A DNA stretch of 64,000 bases from JAVBKX01 sp031553835 (GTDB lineage: Bacteria > Bacteroidota > Bacteroidia > Bacteroidales > Azobacteroidaceae), in NCBI GenBank assembly GCA_031553835.1, contig JAVBKX010000026.1, positions 58,760 through 122,759 on the forward strand, written 5' to 3'. The notes below the pieces were generated by a model. It was given only the letters and a program-made list of their open reading frames with translations, ran no database searches and was not told the origin of the DNA. This document shows, one piece after another, positions 37,669 through 46,108 of the stretch. How positions within the stretch are numbered: position 1 is the first letter of the stretch; every line of letters starts with the position of its first letter. A program made the translations under genes and the position numbers.

Positions 37669-40452
37669 TCAGCGTTTGATCAATATCTTTCGCTCTATTG
37701 TTTCTTCCCGGTTCGTCAACTTCAGGACATACATCCCCGGCGAAATGGCTGTCACATTAAGTTCCTCAGCATAACTATTTTCTATTGCCTTGCTCATAAC
37801 GCATCGCCCATCCATTGTACATATCGAGAGGGTTGACAAACCGGCAGTATCCGCTCCCGAATACCTCACATGCAACATATCGTTTGCCGGCAATGGCCAT
37901 ACCGACAGGCTGTTACCTTCATCAGCCTGCAGAGCGCCGATATTACTAAGCGTACCGGCCAGTTGAGCCACTTCGGTATCAGACAATGCATAGTTGTAAA
38001 CTCTAAAATCATCGACAGAAGCATTGAGTAATGGGTCGGAAAATTGACTACGGCCAATGTAATTCAGAATCGGTTTGAAATCGACAGGCGAGATTGTGAT
38101 ATCGGCAGATTCGGCTACAACTTCACCATTCAGATATATACGAGCACCCGATTCTCCAAGGGTTACTGCCACATGCAGCCATTTGATCAAACGCAATGCG
38201 GCGGCATCCAACGATTGTTCTTCATTACCTTTTTTAATAACAAAGCGCATGGTTCCCGAATCACAACGAGGAGTTAAAAACATGGTTTCGTCTTCGCCGT
38301 TACCAAAATCGAACAACCGTTGCCAAGCGGCGCCTCCTTTCCAGTACACCCACATGGCTACTGTTATTTCCTGATGGTTGGCCACATAAGCAGGCAGTTG
38401 AACAAATACACTTGGATTATTCAGCGCAATGGCTTTTTCTCCCACTTTACCTTCTACAAAAGAAGCCTTTCCCGACAAAGCGCCATGATTCAAATGAATT
38501 GAACTGTCTAATGCATTTTCGTCGAATGTAAGATGTGTCACCAGGGTTTTGTTTCCTGTAGCGGCGGCAGATACTTCATTCGAATAGCCGGAACTATTCA
38601 AAGAGGCATCGACTGCTTTTATTCTGTAAAAATACGATGCTCCGGCAACAACCGTATTATCAACAAAAGCAGTTGTTTTAATATTGCGGGCAATCGTATT
38701 GTAAGTACCTCCTGCAGTTTCCGAACGAAAAATAGTATATCCGGCAATATCATCTTCAGTACCGGCAGACCAATCCAACCGGATGGATGCCGCATTCGCA
38801 GCAGCGGTCAAATTATCAGGTGCATTAGGCGCATCAAATTCCACCGCCGATCCAACAGGGAGAAAACGCCATTGTTGGTTGTTCCCTCCCGATTTTTCCC
38901 GTTGTTGTATATTCGCTTTTTTTACGGAACTGCTGCCAGTCACTTCAACACACAAGGCGCTATGCCGGCTACGGATATAAAACCAACCATCTTCCGCATA
39001 TTCTAAATAATACTGTTGGTTTGCTCCTAAACCGGCATCCCAGATAGCAAGATTACCGCCATTATTCAACGACCAGTTAAAGACATCCAGTAATTTGCTG
39101 CTATTTACCGCTGCAAATGTGAAATAACTGAAATCACCGCCAATCCGTGCATTTACCGGAGTCACCGTCCATTGTTGGTAAGTCGCTCCCGTGTAACTGT
39201 TTTGTCTCACATTGGCTCCGGCGCTTGCAGACCCATCGGCCACTTCCATCACTAAGCCGCTGTTACGATTGACCAATATATAACGCCCGTCAATAACCGG
39301 CTGAATATCATCGCCCCAAGTAACATTGACCACTCTTTCGGCATTGGTCTGCCCTTGCTGGTAACCCGTTCCGCCGGGCATCTCCAATGTATATTCGCGC
39401 TGTGGGCCATGACCATCATAATACACATCTCTGTCTTTTGACACAAAACGGAAAGTAGTCGTAACAGCTTGTCGTTCCGAGGTACCTCCGAATGCTTGTA
39501 TCTTACCATCGGGCGTACGATAAACCGAAGCTGCCGTCCAGTTCGGACGATGTTCGGCATAGCCCAACCGTTCTCCATCGCTGGCTTTTACAAATTCGCC
39601 ACGTGCATACTCGGCCGTTCCCCACCAAATTCCGGTTTGCATACCATATTCAACGCCCACCATCGCCTCCATCACATTGTGCAATTCATCGTTTGTCGCA
39701 TGATGCCCATTGTTGCGCACCGCTTTAAAAAAAGCAGCATAATTATCGAAACTACCGGCCAGTTGGTGGGTATTTCCCTCATCCAACCTGTTTTTCAATT
39801 GATTATACCAATTCAGCGCTTGATCAGTATTCAACGTATTTCCACCGGAAATGCGAATCGTATCAAACCGGGGATTTTTCTTCAATTCTCCGGCAATATT
39901 ATAAAAATCAGTCACCGAGCCTTGCCCTGTCCACACATAATCGGGTTCATTGAAAGGAGAAACAGAAATCACCTCCCTGCCCTTTTCCTGATGATGTTTT
40001 ACCGTTACATCTATCAACTGCGCCCAATGAGTTGCATTCTCCTCAAACCAGGGATTTACTGAGGGATGATCGCAATTCAGCACCACTTTTGTGTGGGCAT
40101 CCAGCAAATTGATAATATTTAACCGTTGATTCAAAATGCTTCGTTCCGAGCTTGGCAATTCTCCATCTACCAATGGAGCAGTCGGTGTAAACGACGATCT
40201 CACAACATCCACGCGTTCGGCTCCCATAAAAGCAATCCCCCGCAGGATATTATCCCTGCTGAGCCAGGCTAAATCCAATCCCCATATAATCGGTTTAAAT
40301 ACCCCGGGTTCCGAAATATTGAACGCTACAGTTCTATCCGGAATCGGCCGGGCGACCAGGTGATCGCTGCCACTTGCAATTTGAGCGCCGGCATAGGAGC
40401 ATCCTAATCCTCCCAACAACAAACTCACAAACAAAAATTTTATATTTTTCAT
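37669..40452 (-). CDS. Secreted clan-A-like glycoside hydrolase with ricin-type lectin, FN3, LamG and T9SS domains
   Basis: I use the start at 40452 (MKNIKFLFVSLLLGGLGCSY; 927 residues) rather than 40473 because it gives a clean signal peptide. The N-terminal 360 residues look like a clan GH-A TIM barrel with beta-sandwich: GLDLAWLSRDNILRGIAFMG, RVDVVRSSFTPT, then VISVSPFNEPDYVWTGQGSV with E169 as candidate acid/base; the nucleophile may lie in GVEYG or GTAEYARGE. It resembles GH30 only loosely and I cannot assign a family. Then come a ricin-type trefoil (about 395-545, with QQW motifs), FN3 (about 548-640), LamG (about 645-835) and a T9SS tail. The architecture is that of a surface polysaccharide hydrolase. 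It is a single-gene unit. Confidence 0.75.
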   Translation of the reverse strand: MKNIKFLFVSLLLGGLGCSYAGAQIASGSDHLVARPIPDRTVAFNISEPGVFKPIIWGLDLAWLSRDNILRGIAFMGAERVDVVRSSFTPTAPLVDGELPSSERSILNQRLNIINLLDAHTKVVLNCDHPSVNPWFEENATHWAQLIDVTVKHHQEKGREVISVSPFNEPDYVWTGQGSVTDFYNIAGELKKNPRFDTIRISGGNTLNTDQALNWYNQLKNRLDEGNTHQLAGSFDNYAAFFKAVRNNGHHATNDELHNVMEAMVGVEYGMQTGIWWGTAEYARGEFVKASDGERLGYAEHRPNWTAASVYRTPDGKIQAFGGTSERQAVTTTFRFVSKDRDVYYDGHGPQREYTLEMPGGTGYQQGQTNAERVVNVTWGDDIQPVIDGRYILVNRNSGLVMEVADGSASAGANVRQNSYTGATYQQWTVTPVNARIGGDFSYFTFAAVNSSKLLDVFNWSLNNGGNLAIWDAGLGANQQYYLEYAEDGWFYIRSRHSALCVEVTGSSSVKKANIQQREKSGGNNQQWRFLPVGSAVEFDAPNAPDNLTAAANAASIRLDWSAGTEDDIAGYTIFRSETAGGTYNTIARNIKTTAFVDNTVVAGASYFYRIKAVDASLNSSGYSNEVSAAATGNKTLVTHLTFDENALDSSIHLNHGALSGKASFVEGKVGEKAIALNNPSVFVQLPAYVANHQEITVAMWVYWKGGAAWQRLFDFGNGEDETMFLTPRCDSGTMRFVIKKGNEEQSLDAAALRLIKWLHVAVTLGESGARIYLNGEVVAESADITISPVDFKPILNYIGRSQFSDPLLNASVDDFRVYNYALSDTEVAQLAGTLSNIGALQADEGNSLSVWPLPANDMLHVRYSGADTAGLSTLSICTMDGRCVMSKAIENSYAEELNVTAISPGMYVLKLTNREETIERKILIKR

Positions 40453-40497
40453 GACATTAATATTTAAGCACATGGTATAGTTTTGTTCATATTATTT

Positions 40498-40563
40498 GGG
40501 GCAAAAGGCGAAAGGCAAAAGGCGAATGACATCGCATATTAACTATCCTTTCGCTCTTTGCCC
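40498..40563. repeat. Imperfect inverted repeat (AAAGGCGAAAGGC type)
   Basis: GGGCAAAAGGCGAAAGG (40499-40515) pairs with CCTTTCGCTCTTTGCCC (40547-40563) with two mismatches in 17. The left side also has a second copy of the short word GGCAAAAGGCGAA directly after. It lies 46 bases upstream of the hydrolase start. GC-richer than its surroundings, it looks like another dispersed repeat. Confidence 0.6.
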
Positions 40564-40721
40564 TTAGCTGGAAAATGATAATATAAACCAATTTGTAAAA
40601 TGTACTTAATGAGATTTCTTAATAAAAACAGTTCAAAAATACAGCATATTGCAGGATATTTCCAAATACATTCATAATAATCACAATTTTAACCTTTTTT
40701 TATTAACTTTTGAAAGAGTAT

Positions 40722-40750
40722 GTATCAAAAGTCCAAGTGGTCTTTGATAC
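40722..40750 (+). promoter_or_regulatory. Hairpin/operator dyad GTATCAAA-N-TTTGATAC
   Basis: GTATCAAAAG (40722-40731) and CTTTGATAC (40742-40750) form a stem of about 9 pairs with a 10-base loop. It is more than 300 bases upstream of the next plus-strand start, so a regulator-binding site is as likely as an RNA hairpin. Confidence 0.4.
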
Positions 40751-40875
40751 ACCCTTTTATTATTACAATGAATTAAATTTTCAAGCCATACTTCTACTCA
40801 AACCCTGATGAAATTTTAACATTTACCAACAAGAAAATGCGCTTTAAAGTTAAATTATGCAAAAATTTATCAATT

Positions 40876-40891
40876 CATGTTGTATAACATG
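40876..40891 (+). promoter_or_regulatory. Palindrome CATGTT-GTAT-AACATG
   Basis: A perfect 6-bp dyad with a 4-base centre, nine bases upstream of the first copy of the 17-bp dyad at 40900. It fits a dimeric regulator site. Confidence 0.35.
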
Positions 40892-40899
40892 TTTTTAAA

Positions 40900-40962
40900 A
40901 GTGATTTTTTTACACTTATTGTATAATATTGTAGCGAAATTGAATAGTGTTTTTATTACACT
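40900..40962 (+). promoter_or_regulatory. Two copies of a 17-bp dyad, AGTG-N9-CACT (operator-like)
   Basis: AGTGATTTTTTTACACT (40900-40916) and AGTGTTTTTATTACACT (40946-40962) match at 15 of 17 positions and each is itself an inverted repeat (AGTG/CACT). Centres are 46 bases apart and a TATAATATTG stretch lies between them, in the position of a promoter core. They are the best candidate operator for the 19-kb locus that starts at 41069. Confidence 0.5.
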
Positions 40963-41068
40963 AAAATTTCACATATTGAATTTAAAACGAAAGGCAATAT
41001 GTTTAATCCAATATTCAGCGAGTTGTACCATGAAGATTAGTGTATTCAATTAATTTAATTTTTTTATT

Positions 41069-44000
41069 ATGGAAAACAAAAATTACTTTTTCAGCAAAAG
41101 ACGCACATTGTCTTTTTTGATCCTGTTCTTGTTTTTTACAAGTTTTTCGTTTGCCTCGTTACAAGATGGCTTGGTCCTTCATTATTCATTTGACAATGAC
41201 ACAGAACCTAACATTGTTGACGTAACCGGCCATTCAAGCAACGCCCTGATACAAGGCGCTGGCGTGATCTCTACTGACGGGAAAGCAGGAAAAGCATTGT
41301 ATCTGCCTACTGTCGCCAAACCGGCAGCTGATTATGTGCAACTACCAGATGGTATCGTCGAAAGTTTAACTGATTTTACCATCACTGTATGGGTAAAATT
41401 GGATAATCACCAAAACTGGGCACGGATATTAGACTTCGGAACAGGCGAAGGAACTAATATGTTCTTAACCGGCTCCAATGGAGGAGTATCCAGATTTGTT
41501 ATTAAAACAGATAACGTTATCGGAGAGAAGAATGTGGATGGCCCCGTCATTCCGACCGGAACATGGACACATATAGCAGTAATCGGAGATCTTTCAAATA
41601 GTACTGTAAGAATGTATTTCAACGGCGTAATGGTTGGTGAAAACACCAGCTTTACCAGTACACCGGCTTCTATGGGTACAACTACAGCCAATTATTTAGG
41701 TAAAGCCCAATATAACGATCCCGGATACAATGGATACATCGATGAGTTAAAGATTTACAACCGGCCACTGAGTCGTTTGGAACTCATGGAGATGTTAGGT
41801 ATCAATGCAACTGTTGTTAATGCTTTCGATGCTTTCGACATGAACAGCATATTAGGAACCAATGTAAAATTCAACGAAATAGATTCCAATCTAACATTGC
41901 CAACAAGTTTCAACGGCGCTATTCTTACCTGGACTTCTTCTGACGAAACCGTCGTTACCAATGCTGGTGTAATTACTCAAAAAGACAAAACCGGATTGGC
42001 AACACTGACTGTTGTTTTTTCTGCTCCAGGCAGCGGAACGTTAACTAAAACAGTCGCTGTAACCGTATTACCTGCAGAGCCTCTTCCCCTCTTAATTGCC
42101 AAATGGCAATTCGGTTCAGATAATATCTCAATGGAAGGCAACAACGTGGTTATCCTATCGGATGAAGACGAACTCAGTGGAGAACAATACAAAGCTACCC
42201 TGAAAGATGTTGCCCAAATCAGAACGATAGGAACTACTAAAAAATTCAATGTATTGGATTTAGGAGATAACAAAGGGCACATGGATATGGGAGCGGAAAT
42301 TGGAAAATCATTTACAAAATTAACTAACTATGCTGTTGGTGCATATTTCCGCATTGACGATACAGCTCCCAGTATTGATGCTAATGGTAATTTCCTGATC
42401 ACATTTGCAAATACAGAAGATATTCTTAAACCCGATGAAATTGGTTACTTATTTTTACGTCCGCGTAACTGCCGGGTAGCTATTACTAAAACTCGTTGGG
42501 ATGGAGAACAAGCAGTGGATAATGGCGCGCATTTCAATAACAATCCGCCATATACAGGCACTTGGCATCACATGTTTTTTGTACAGGACGGCAATACAGG
42601 AACAGTCTATATTGACGGACAACAAGTGGCGCAAAATACAAATATAACCTTATTCCCTGCCGGAATTGCACGCCCCGAATTGGATGGAACTCCTTACAAC
42701 TGGATTGGACGCGCATGTTACGCCCCCGACAGCTATTTAAGAAAAACGTTGGTGTATGACTTCCGGTTGTATAGTATTGAATTGTCGGCAGACGACTTAG
42801 AAGATGTATTGGAAATTACAGCTACGTTAGACGCTTTGAATACAGCCTACGCAGAAAATCCCGATGTAGCTGACAATGAATTGACGACTGCTCATCAAAC
42901 ATTGACCCTGAGCAATTTATCTAACGTTAGCGGTGATATTACATTACCAAGTGCAGTAGCAGGATGCAATAATGTAAAGATTAGTTGGAAATCTTCTGAT
43001 GACTACATTATCGGAAATGACGGAAAATTCAACCACAGACCTATCCTGGCTGATGTTGACATTATCCTGACTGCACAGTTGATGAAAAATGGGAAAATTT
43101 TATCCAAAGATTTTACTGCTACTGTCAAAACTAACGGCACCCCATTCCAAAATGATCTACTAGTAAAATACGATTTCAGTGAAGTGAATGGTAAAATCGT
43201 TACCGACCAGGCAGAAAAACATTTCAAAGGAACGTTGGAAAATGAAGCCAAAATCCGGACATTGATAATGCAAGATGAAACCAGTGTAGATGTATTGGAT
43301 TTGGGCAACGGCGGAACAGGTTATTTTGACATGGGACGCGAAATCGGTCAAGTGTTATACAATACCGGAGATTACACGATGTCTGCATACGTTCGCGTAG
43401 ATACAGCTAATCACAGATTATACGATAATGGAAACTTCTTATGGTGTTTCTCCAATACTACAACTCCGGATTCTCCAATCAAAGGTTATGCAGTATGTAC
43501 TGTAAGAGATCAAAGGGTGGAAACCAGAAAATTTGACAATTCTGCAACGAGAAGTACTACTATATACGGATTTTACAAGACTCCAATACCACAAGGTGAA
43601 TGGATACATATTGCCTATACCCAGGAAGATTCTGTTGGAATACTATACATGAATGGGGAACCTTTCCAGATAGCAGAACAAACCATGCTTCCGTTATCAT
43701 CTCTCCGCCATCCGGGATATGCCGGTACATTCTACAACTGGCTTGGTCGTCCCAACTGGCCTAATGATATCAACTTGAGCCATGCATGGATCTATGATTT
43801 CAGAATGTACGGTAAAGTATTGTATGACGAAGATTTCCTTGGTGACATGAAAGTGGCCGAAACGTTAGAAAAACTCAACAACGCCACTTCTATCTCCGGT
43901 ATTCGCGTTCCGAAAACTCAGGCAGAATGTCCTTATTCGCTTTACATCTCTGACAAGCAAATCGTTATTGAAGGCTTGTCCGGAAATGAAAAGATTGAAC

Positions 44001-44116
44001 TGTACGACATCTCCGGACGCCGTGGTACCATCATCGGCAACCAATCTACTATGTTGAATCCGGGAATCTATATTGTAAAAATTAACAATTTTGCTATAAA
44101 AGTGCTGGTTAAATAA
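41069..44116 (+). CDS. Secreted non-catalytic LamG / bacterial Ig-like protein with T9SS tail
   Basis: The 1015-residue protein has a signal peptide (KRRTLSFLILFLFFTSFSFA). Domains by eye: LamG-like about 30-245 (LVLHYSFDND, FTITVWVKLDNHQNWARILD, YLGKAQYNDPGYNGYIDELK), an atrophied bacterial Ig-like domain about 258-335 (ILTWTSSDETVVTNAG), LamG about 340-580, a second Ig-like about 590-690 (NVKISWKSSDDYIIGNDGKF), a third LamG about 700-930, and a T9SS sorting domain (IELYDISGRRGTIIGNQSTM to KVLVK). No hydrolase motif is seen, so it is most likely a carbohydrate-binding or adhesive surface protein. It opens the large FAS1 locus but is followed by a strong terminator, so it may be made in excess of the downstream genes. 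Confidence 0.8.
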   Translation: MENKNYFFSKRRTLSFLILFLFFTSFSFASLQDGLVLHYSFDNDTEPNIVDVTGHSSNALIQGAGVISTDGKAGKALYLPTVAKPAADYVQLPDGIVESLTDFTITVWVKLDNHQNWARILDFGTGEGTNMFLTGSNGGVSRFVIKTDNVIGEKNVDGPVIPTGTWTHIAVIGDLSNSTVRMYFNGVMVGENTSFTSTPASMGTTTANYLGKAQYNDPGYNGYIDELKIYNRPLSRLELMEMLGINATVVNAFDAFDMNSILGTNVKFNEIDSNLTLPTSFNGAILTWTSSDETVVTNAGVITQKDKTGLATLTVVFSAPGSGTLTKTVAVTVLPAEPLPLLIAKWQFGSDNISMEGNNVVILSDEDELSGEQYKATLKDVAQIRTIGTTKKFNVLDLGDNKGHMDMGAEIGKSFTKLTNYAVGAYFRIDDTAPSIDANGNFLITFANTEDILKPDEIGYLFLRPRNCRVAITKTRWDGEQAVDNGAHFNNNPPYTGTWHHMFFVQDGNTGTVYIDGQQVAQNTNITLFPAGIARPELDGTPYNWIGRACYAPDSYLRKTLVYDFRLYSIELSADDLEDVLEITATLDALNTAYAENPDVADNELTTAHQTLTLSNLSNVSGDITLPSAVAGCNNVKISWKSSDDYIIGNDGKFNHRPILADVDIILTAQLMKNGKILSKDFTATVKTNGTPFQNDLLVKYDFSEVNGKIVTDQAEKHFKGTLENEAKIRTLIMQDETSVDVLDLGNGGTGYFDMGREIGQVLYNTGDYTMSAYVRVDTANHRLYDNGNFLWCFSNTTTPDSPIKGYAVCTVRDQRVETRKFDNSATRSTTIYGFYKTPIPQGEWIHIAYTQEDSVGILYMNGEPFQIAEQTMLPLSSLRHPGYAGTFYNWLGRPNWPNDINLSHAWIYDFRMYGKVLYDEDFLGDMKVAETLEKLNNATSISGIRVPKTQAECPYSLYISDKQIVIEGLSGNEKIELYDISGRRGTIIGNQSTMLNPGIYIVKINNFAIKVLVK

Positions 44117-44139
44117 CCATCTTCTTGAAGTAGAGCAGC

Positions 44140-44176
44140 GAGAGGGCTAAAAAACATAGCCCTCTCCTACTCTTTT
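44140..44176 (+). terminator. Rho-independent terminator/attenuator after the LamG protein
   Basis: GAGAGGGCTA (44140-44149) and TAGCCCTCTC (44157-44166) form a perfect 10-bp stem with a 7-base loop, followed by CTACTCTTTTT. It sits 24 bases after the LamG stop and 56 bases before the first FAS1 gene. Confidence 0.85.
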
Positions 44177-44231
44177 TGTTACAAATTGTACACATCAATC
44201 TATTCATTTATCACCCTTAAATTCAACTAAA

Positions 44232-46106
44232 ATGTATATGATTAGACAAATAAGAACACTCGTGGTTGTGCTGCTTTCCGCGTTATTATTGAGTCTTCCC
44301 TCATGCCGGGATGAAGATGTTGTAGATAACATATACACCTTCACCGAGCAAACAATGGGACAATACCTTGAAGAAGACGAAAATTTATCAGAATTTGCTG
44401 CTCTGTTGCAACGCGCACATGTGGACGGGCTTCTGAAAGCATACGGAGAATTTACCTGCTTTGCTCCCGACAACCAGGCAATGAAAGCCTATTATGAAAA
44501 AAAAGGAAAAACGTCGCTTGATGATTTTTCTGCCGACGAATTCAAAACAATAGCCTACGATCACCTGATCAACGGAAATGTTGTGCTCAGTACCAGCTTT
44601 ATAGACGGACGACTCAGACAACAAACCATGGGAGACCGCTATGTCTCGATTTCCTACAACGACAATAAGATATATGTCAATAATACCTCTTTGCTATATG
44701 AAAAAGATGTTGAAGTACACAATGGAGTTATCCACAAAATAGCAAGCGTAATCGACCCAACCCGCTTCGGAATTGTAGAAGTAATTTCGAGCGATGAAAA
44801 ATTTTCACTCTTCTACCAGGCGCTGGTTGCCACAGGATTGAGCGATTCATTGATGCGCGACGTTGACAAAACCTATGATCCCAACCTATATACAAGTCTG
44901 ATTGTAAAACGAGATCCTAACTGGCGATGGGATGAGATACCCTTGAGTAAAAAATACGGATATACCGTATTCATGGAAAGCAATGAAACCATGAACGAAA
45001 AAGCCGGAATCACCGACCTGGCAAGCATGCAAAAATATGCTGCTGAAATCTATGACAAAATATATCCGGAAGATGCCGGAATCACAGATATTACCAACCG
45101 GAAAAACAGTCTGAACCGGTTTATCGCGTATCACCTCATAAACAAAGAAATGAGTTTGAACAAATTGATTGATGCGTATGACAACTACAACCAGATCAAA
45201 ACATGCAATATGTATGAATACCTGGAACCATACTGCCCCAATTCATTGATCGAAATAAAAAAAGACAGGGCTACCGGACAAACTAACTTAATCAATTTTA
45301 TCTCAAAAAACTGGAAAACCATCCATGTTACAGCCAATTACGACAATGATGCTTCCAATGGCGTGTATCATGAAATCGACGATATGTTGGTATATGACGA
45401 AGATGTGTATGAAGAACATGCCGGCAAGCGGTTACGCTTCGACACAGCCAGTCTTTTTCCTGAACTGACTAACAATAATTTTAGGGGATACCTCAATGAG
45501 AACCCCAAACCTTGTCCACACATTTGGTTCCCGAGAGGTTATTTAGAAAGAGTAGAATCGTCGGAACGAACCACATTGGGCTATGTACAAGCCAACAGCT
45601 CATTAATGAACTATCAGGGCGATGAAATTTTCATGGACGTCTCCGGTAGTAATCCTTACGATTTTAAAATTGTCACACCTCCTGTTCCCAAAGGAGTATA
45701 TGAAGTAAGAATCGGTTATCTGACTAATTATGCACGGGGCGTTTGCCAGTTCTATTTTGATAACCTGCCGGCAGGGGTTCCCGTCAATTTAAATTATGAT
45801 GGCAACGATGTATCCATCGGATGGAAGAAGCCCAGTACCGACCCCACAGACCCGCAAGGTTTTGAAAACGACAAAATGATGCGTAACCAGGGATATATGA
45901 AAGGCCCCGCATGCTTCACCAATCATTCGGAGGAAGGCAACGGCAGGACATCCGCCAGAGCATTACGTAAAATATTAGGCATTTATGAGTTCAAGGGAGA
46001 TACTACTCATATCATTAGTGCAAAAGGATTGAGTAGTGGACAATTCATGCTCGATTATATAGAATTCGTTCCTACCAGTGTAATTGAATTTGAAGACATT
46101 TATTGA
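44232..46106 (+). CDS. Surface lipoprotein with two FAS1 domains and a C-terminal beta-rich domain
   Basis: The 624-residue protein has a lipoprotein signal (VVVLLSALLLSLPSC). Two FAS1 domains are marked by FTCFAPDNQAMKAYY with NGVIHKIASVIDP (first, about 35-175) and YTVFMESNETMNEKA with NGVYHEIDDMLVYD (second, about 180-390). From about 400 a different domain begins (KRLRFDTASLFPELTNNNFR, PHIWFPRGYLERVESSERTT, KGVYEVRIGYLTNYARGVCQ), a likely beta-sandwich that ends DYIEFVPTSVIEFEDIY. It may bind carbohydrate. The same two-part layout occurs in the protein at 53807-55399. It is followed after 2 bases by the next FAS1 gene, implying coupled translation. Role as a glycan-binding partner of the SusC/D pair is inference. 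Confidence 0.85.
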   Translation: MYMIRQIRTLVVVLLSALLLSLPSCRDEDVVDNIYTFTEQTMGQYLEEDENLSEFAALLQRAHVDGLLKAYGEFTCFAPDNQAMKAYYEKKGKTSLDDFSADEFKTIAYDHLINGNVVLSTSFIDGRLRQQTMGDRYVSISYNDNKIYVNNTSLLYEKDVEVHNGVIHKIASVIDPTRFGIVEVISSDEKFSLFYQALVATGLSDSLMRDVDKTYDPNLYTSLIVKRDPNWRWDEIPLSKKYGYTVFMESNETMNEKAGITDLASMQKYAAEIYDKIYPEDAGITDITNRKNSLNRFIAYHLINKEMSLNKLIDAYDNYNQIKTCNMYEYLEPYCPNSLIEIKKDRATGQTNLINFISKNWKTIHVTANYDNDASNGVYHEIDDMLVYDEDVYEEHAGKRLRFDTASLFPELTNNNFRGYLNENPKPCPHIWFPRGYLERVESSERTTLGYVQANSSLMNYQGDEIFMDVSGSNPYDFKIVTPPVPKGVYEVRIGYLTNYARGVCQFYFDNLPAGVPVNLNYDGNDVSIGWKKPSTDPTDPQGFENDKMMRNQGYMKGPACFTNHSEEGNGRTSARALRKILGIYEFKGDTTHIISAKGLSSGQFMLDYIEFVPTSVIEFEDIY

Positions 46107-46108
46107 TT

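Larger units (their letters stand above)
40453..41068. other. 616-base non-coding region with several dyads
   Basis: This divergent gap separates the hydrolase at 37669-40452 from the large FAS1-SusC-SusD locus. I see no open frame with coding character in it. It holds a dispersed-type imperfect inverted repeat (40498-40563), a hairpin (40722-40750), a 16-bp palindrome (40876-40891) and a repeated 17-bp dyad (40900-40962). A clear TAnnTTTG box for the locus was not found; TAATATTG at 40924-40931, between the two dyads, is the nearest. Confidence 0.7.

Noticed and set aside
40900..40962. Considered as a rho-independent terminator
   Set aside because: The stems are only four to six pairs and AT-rich, no coding transcript enters from the left, and the element is duplicated, which fits an operator better.
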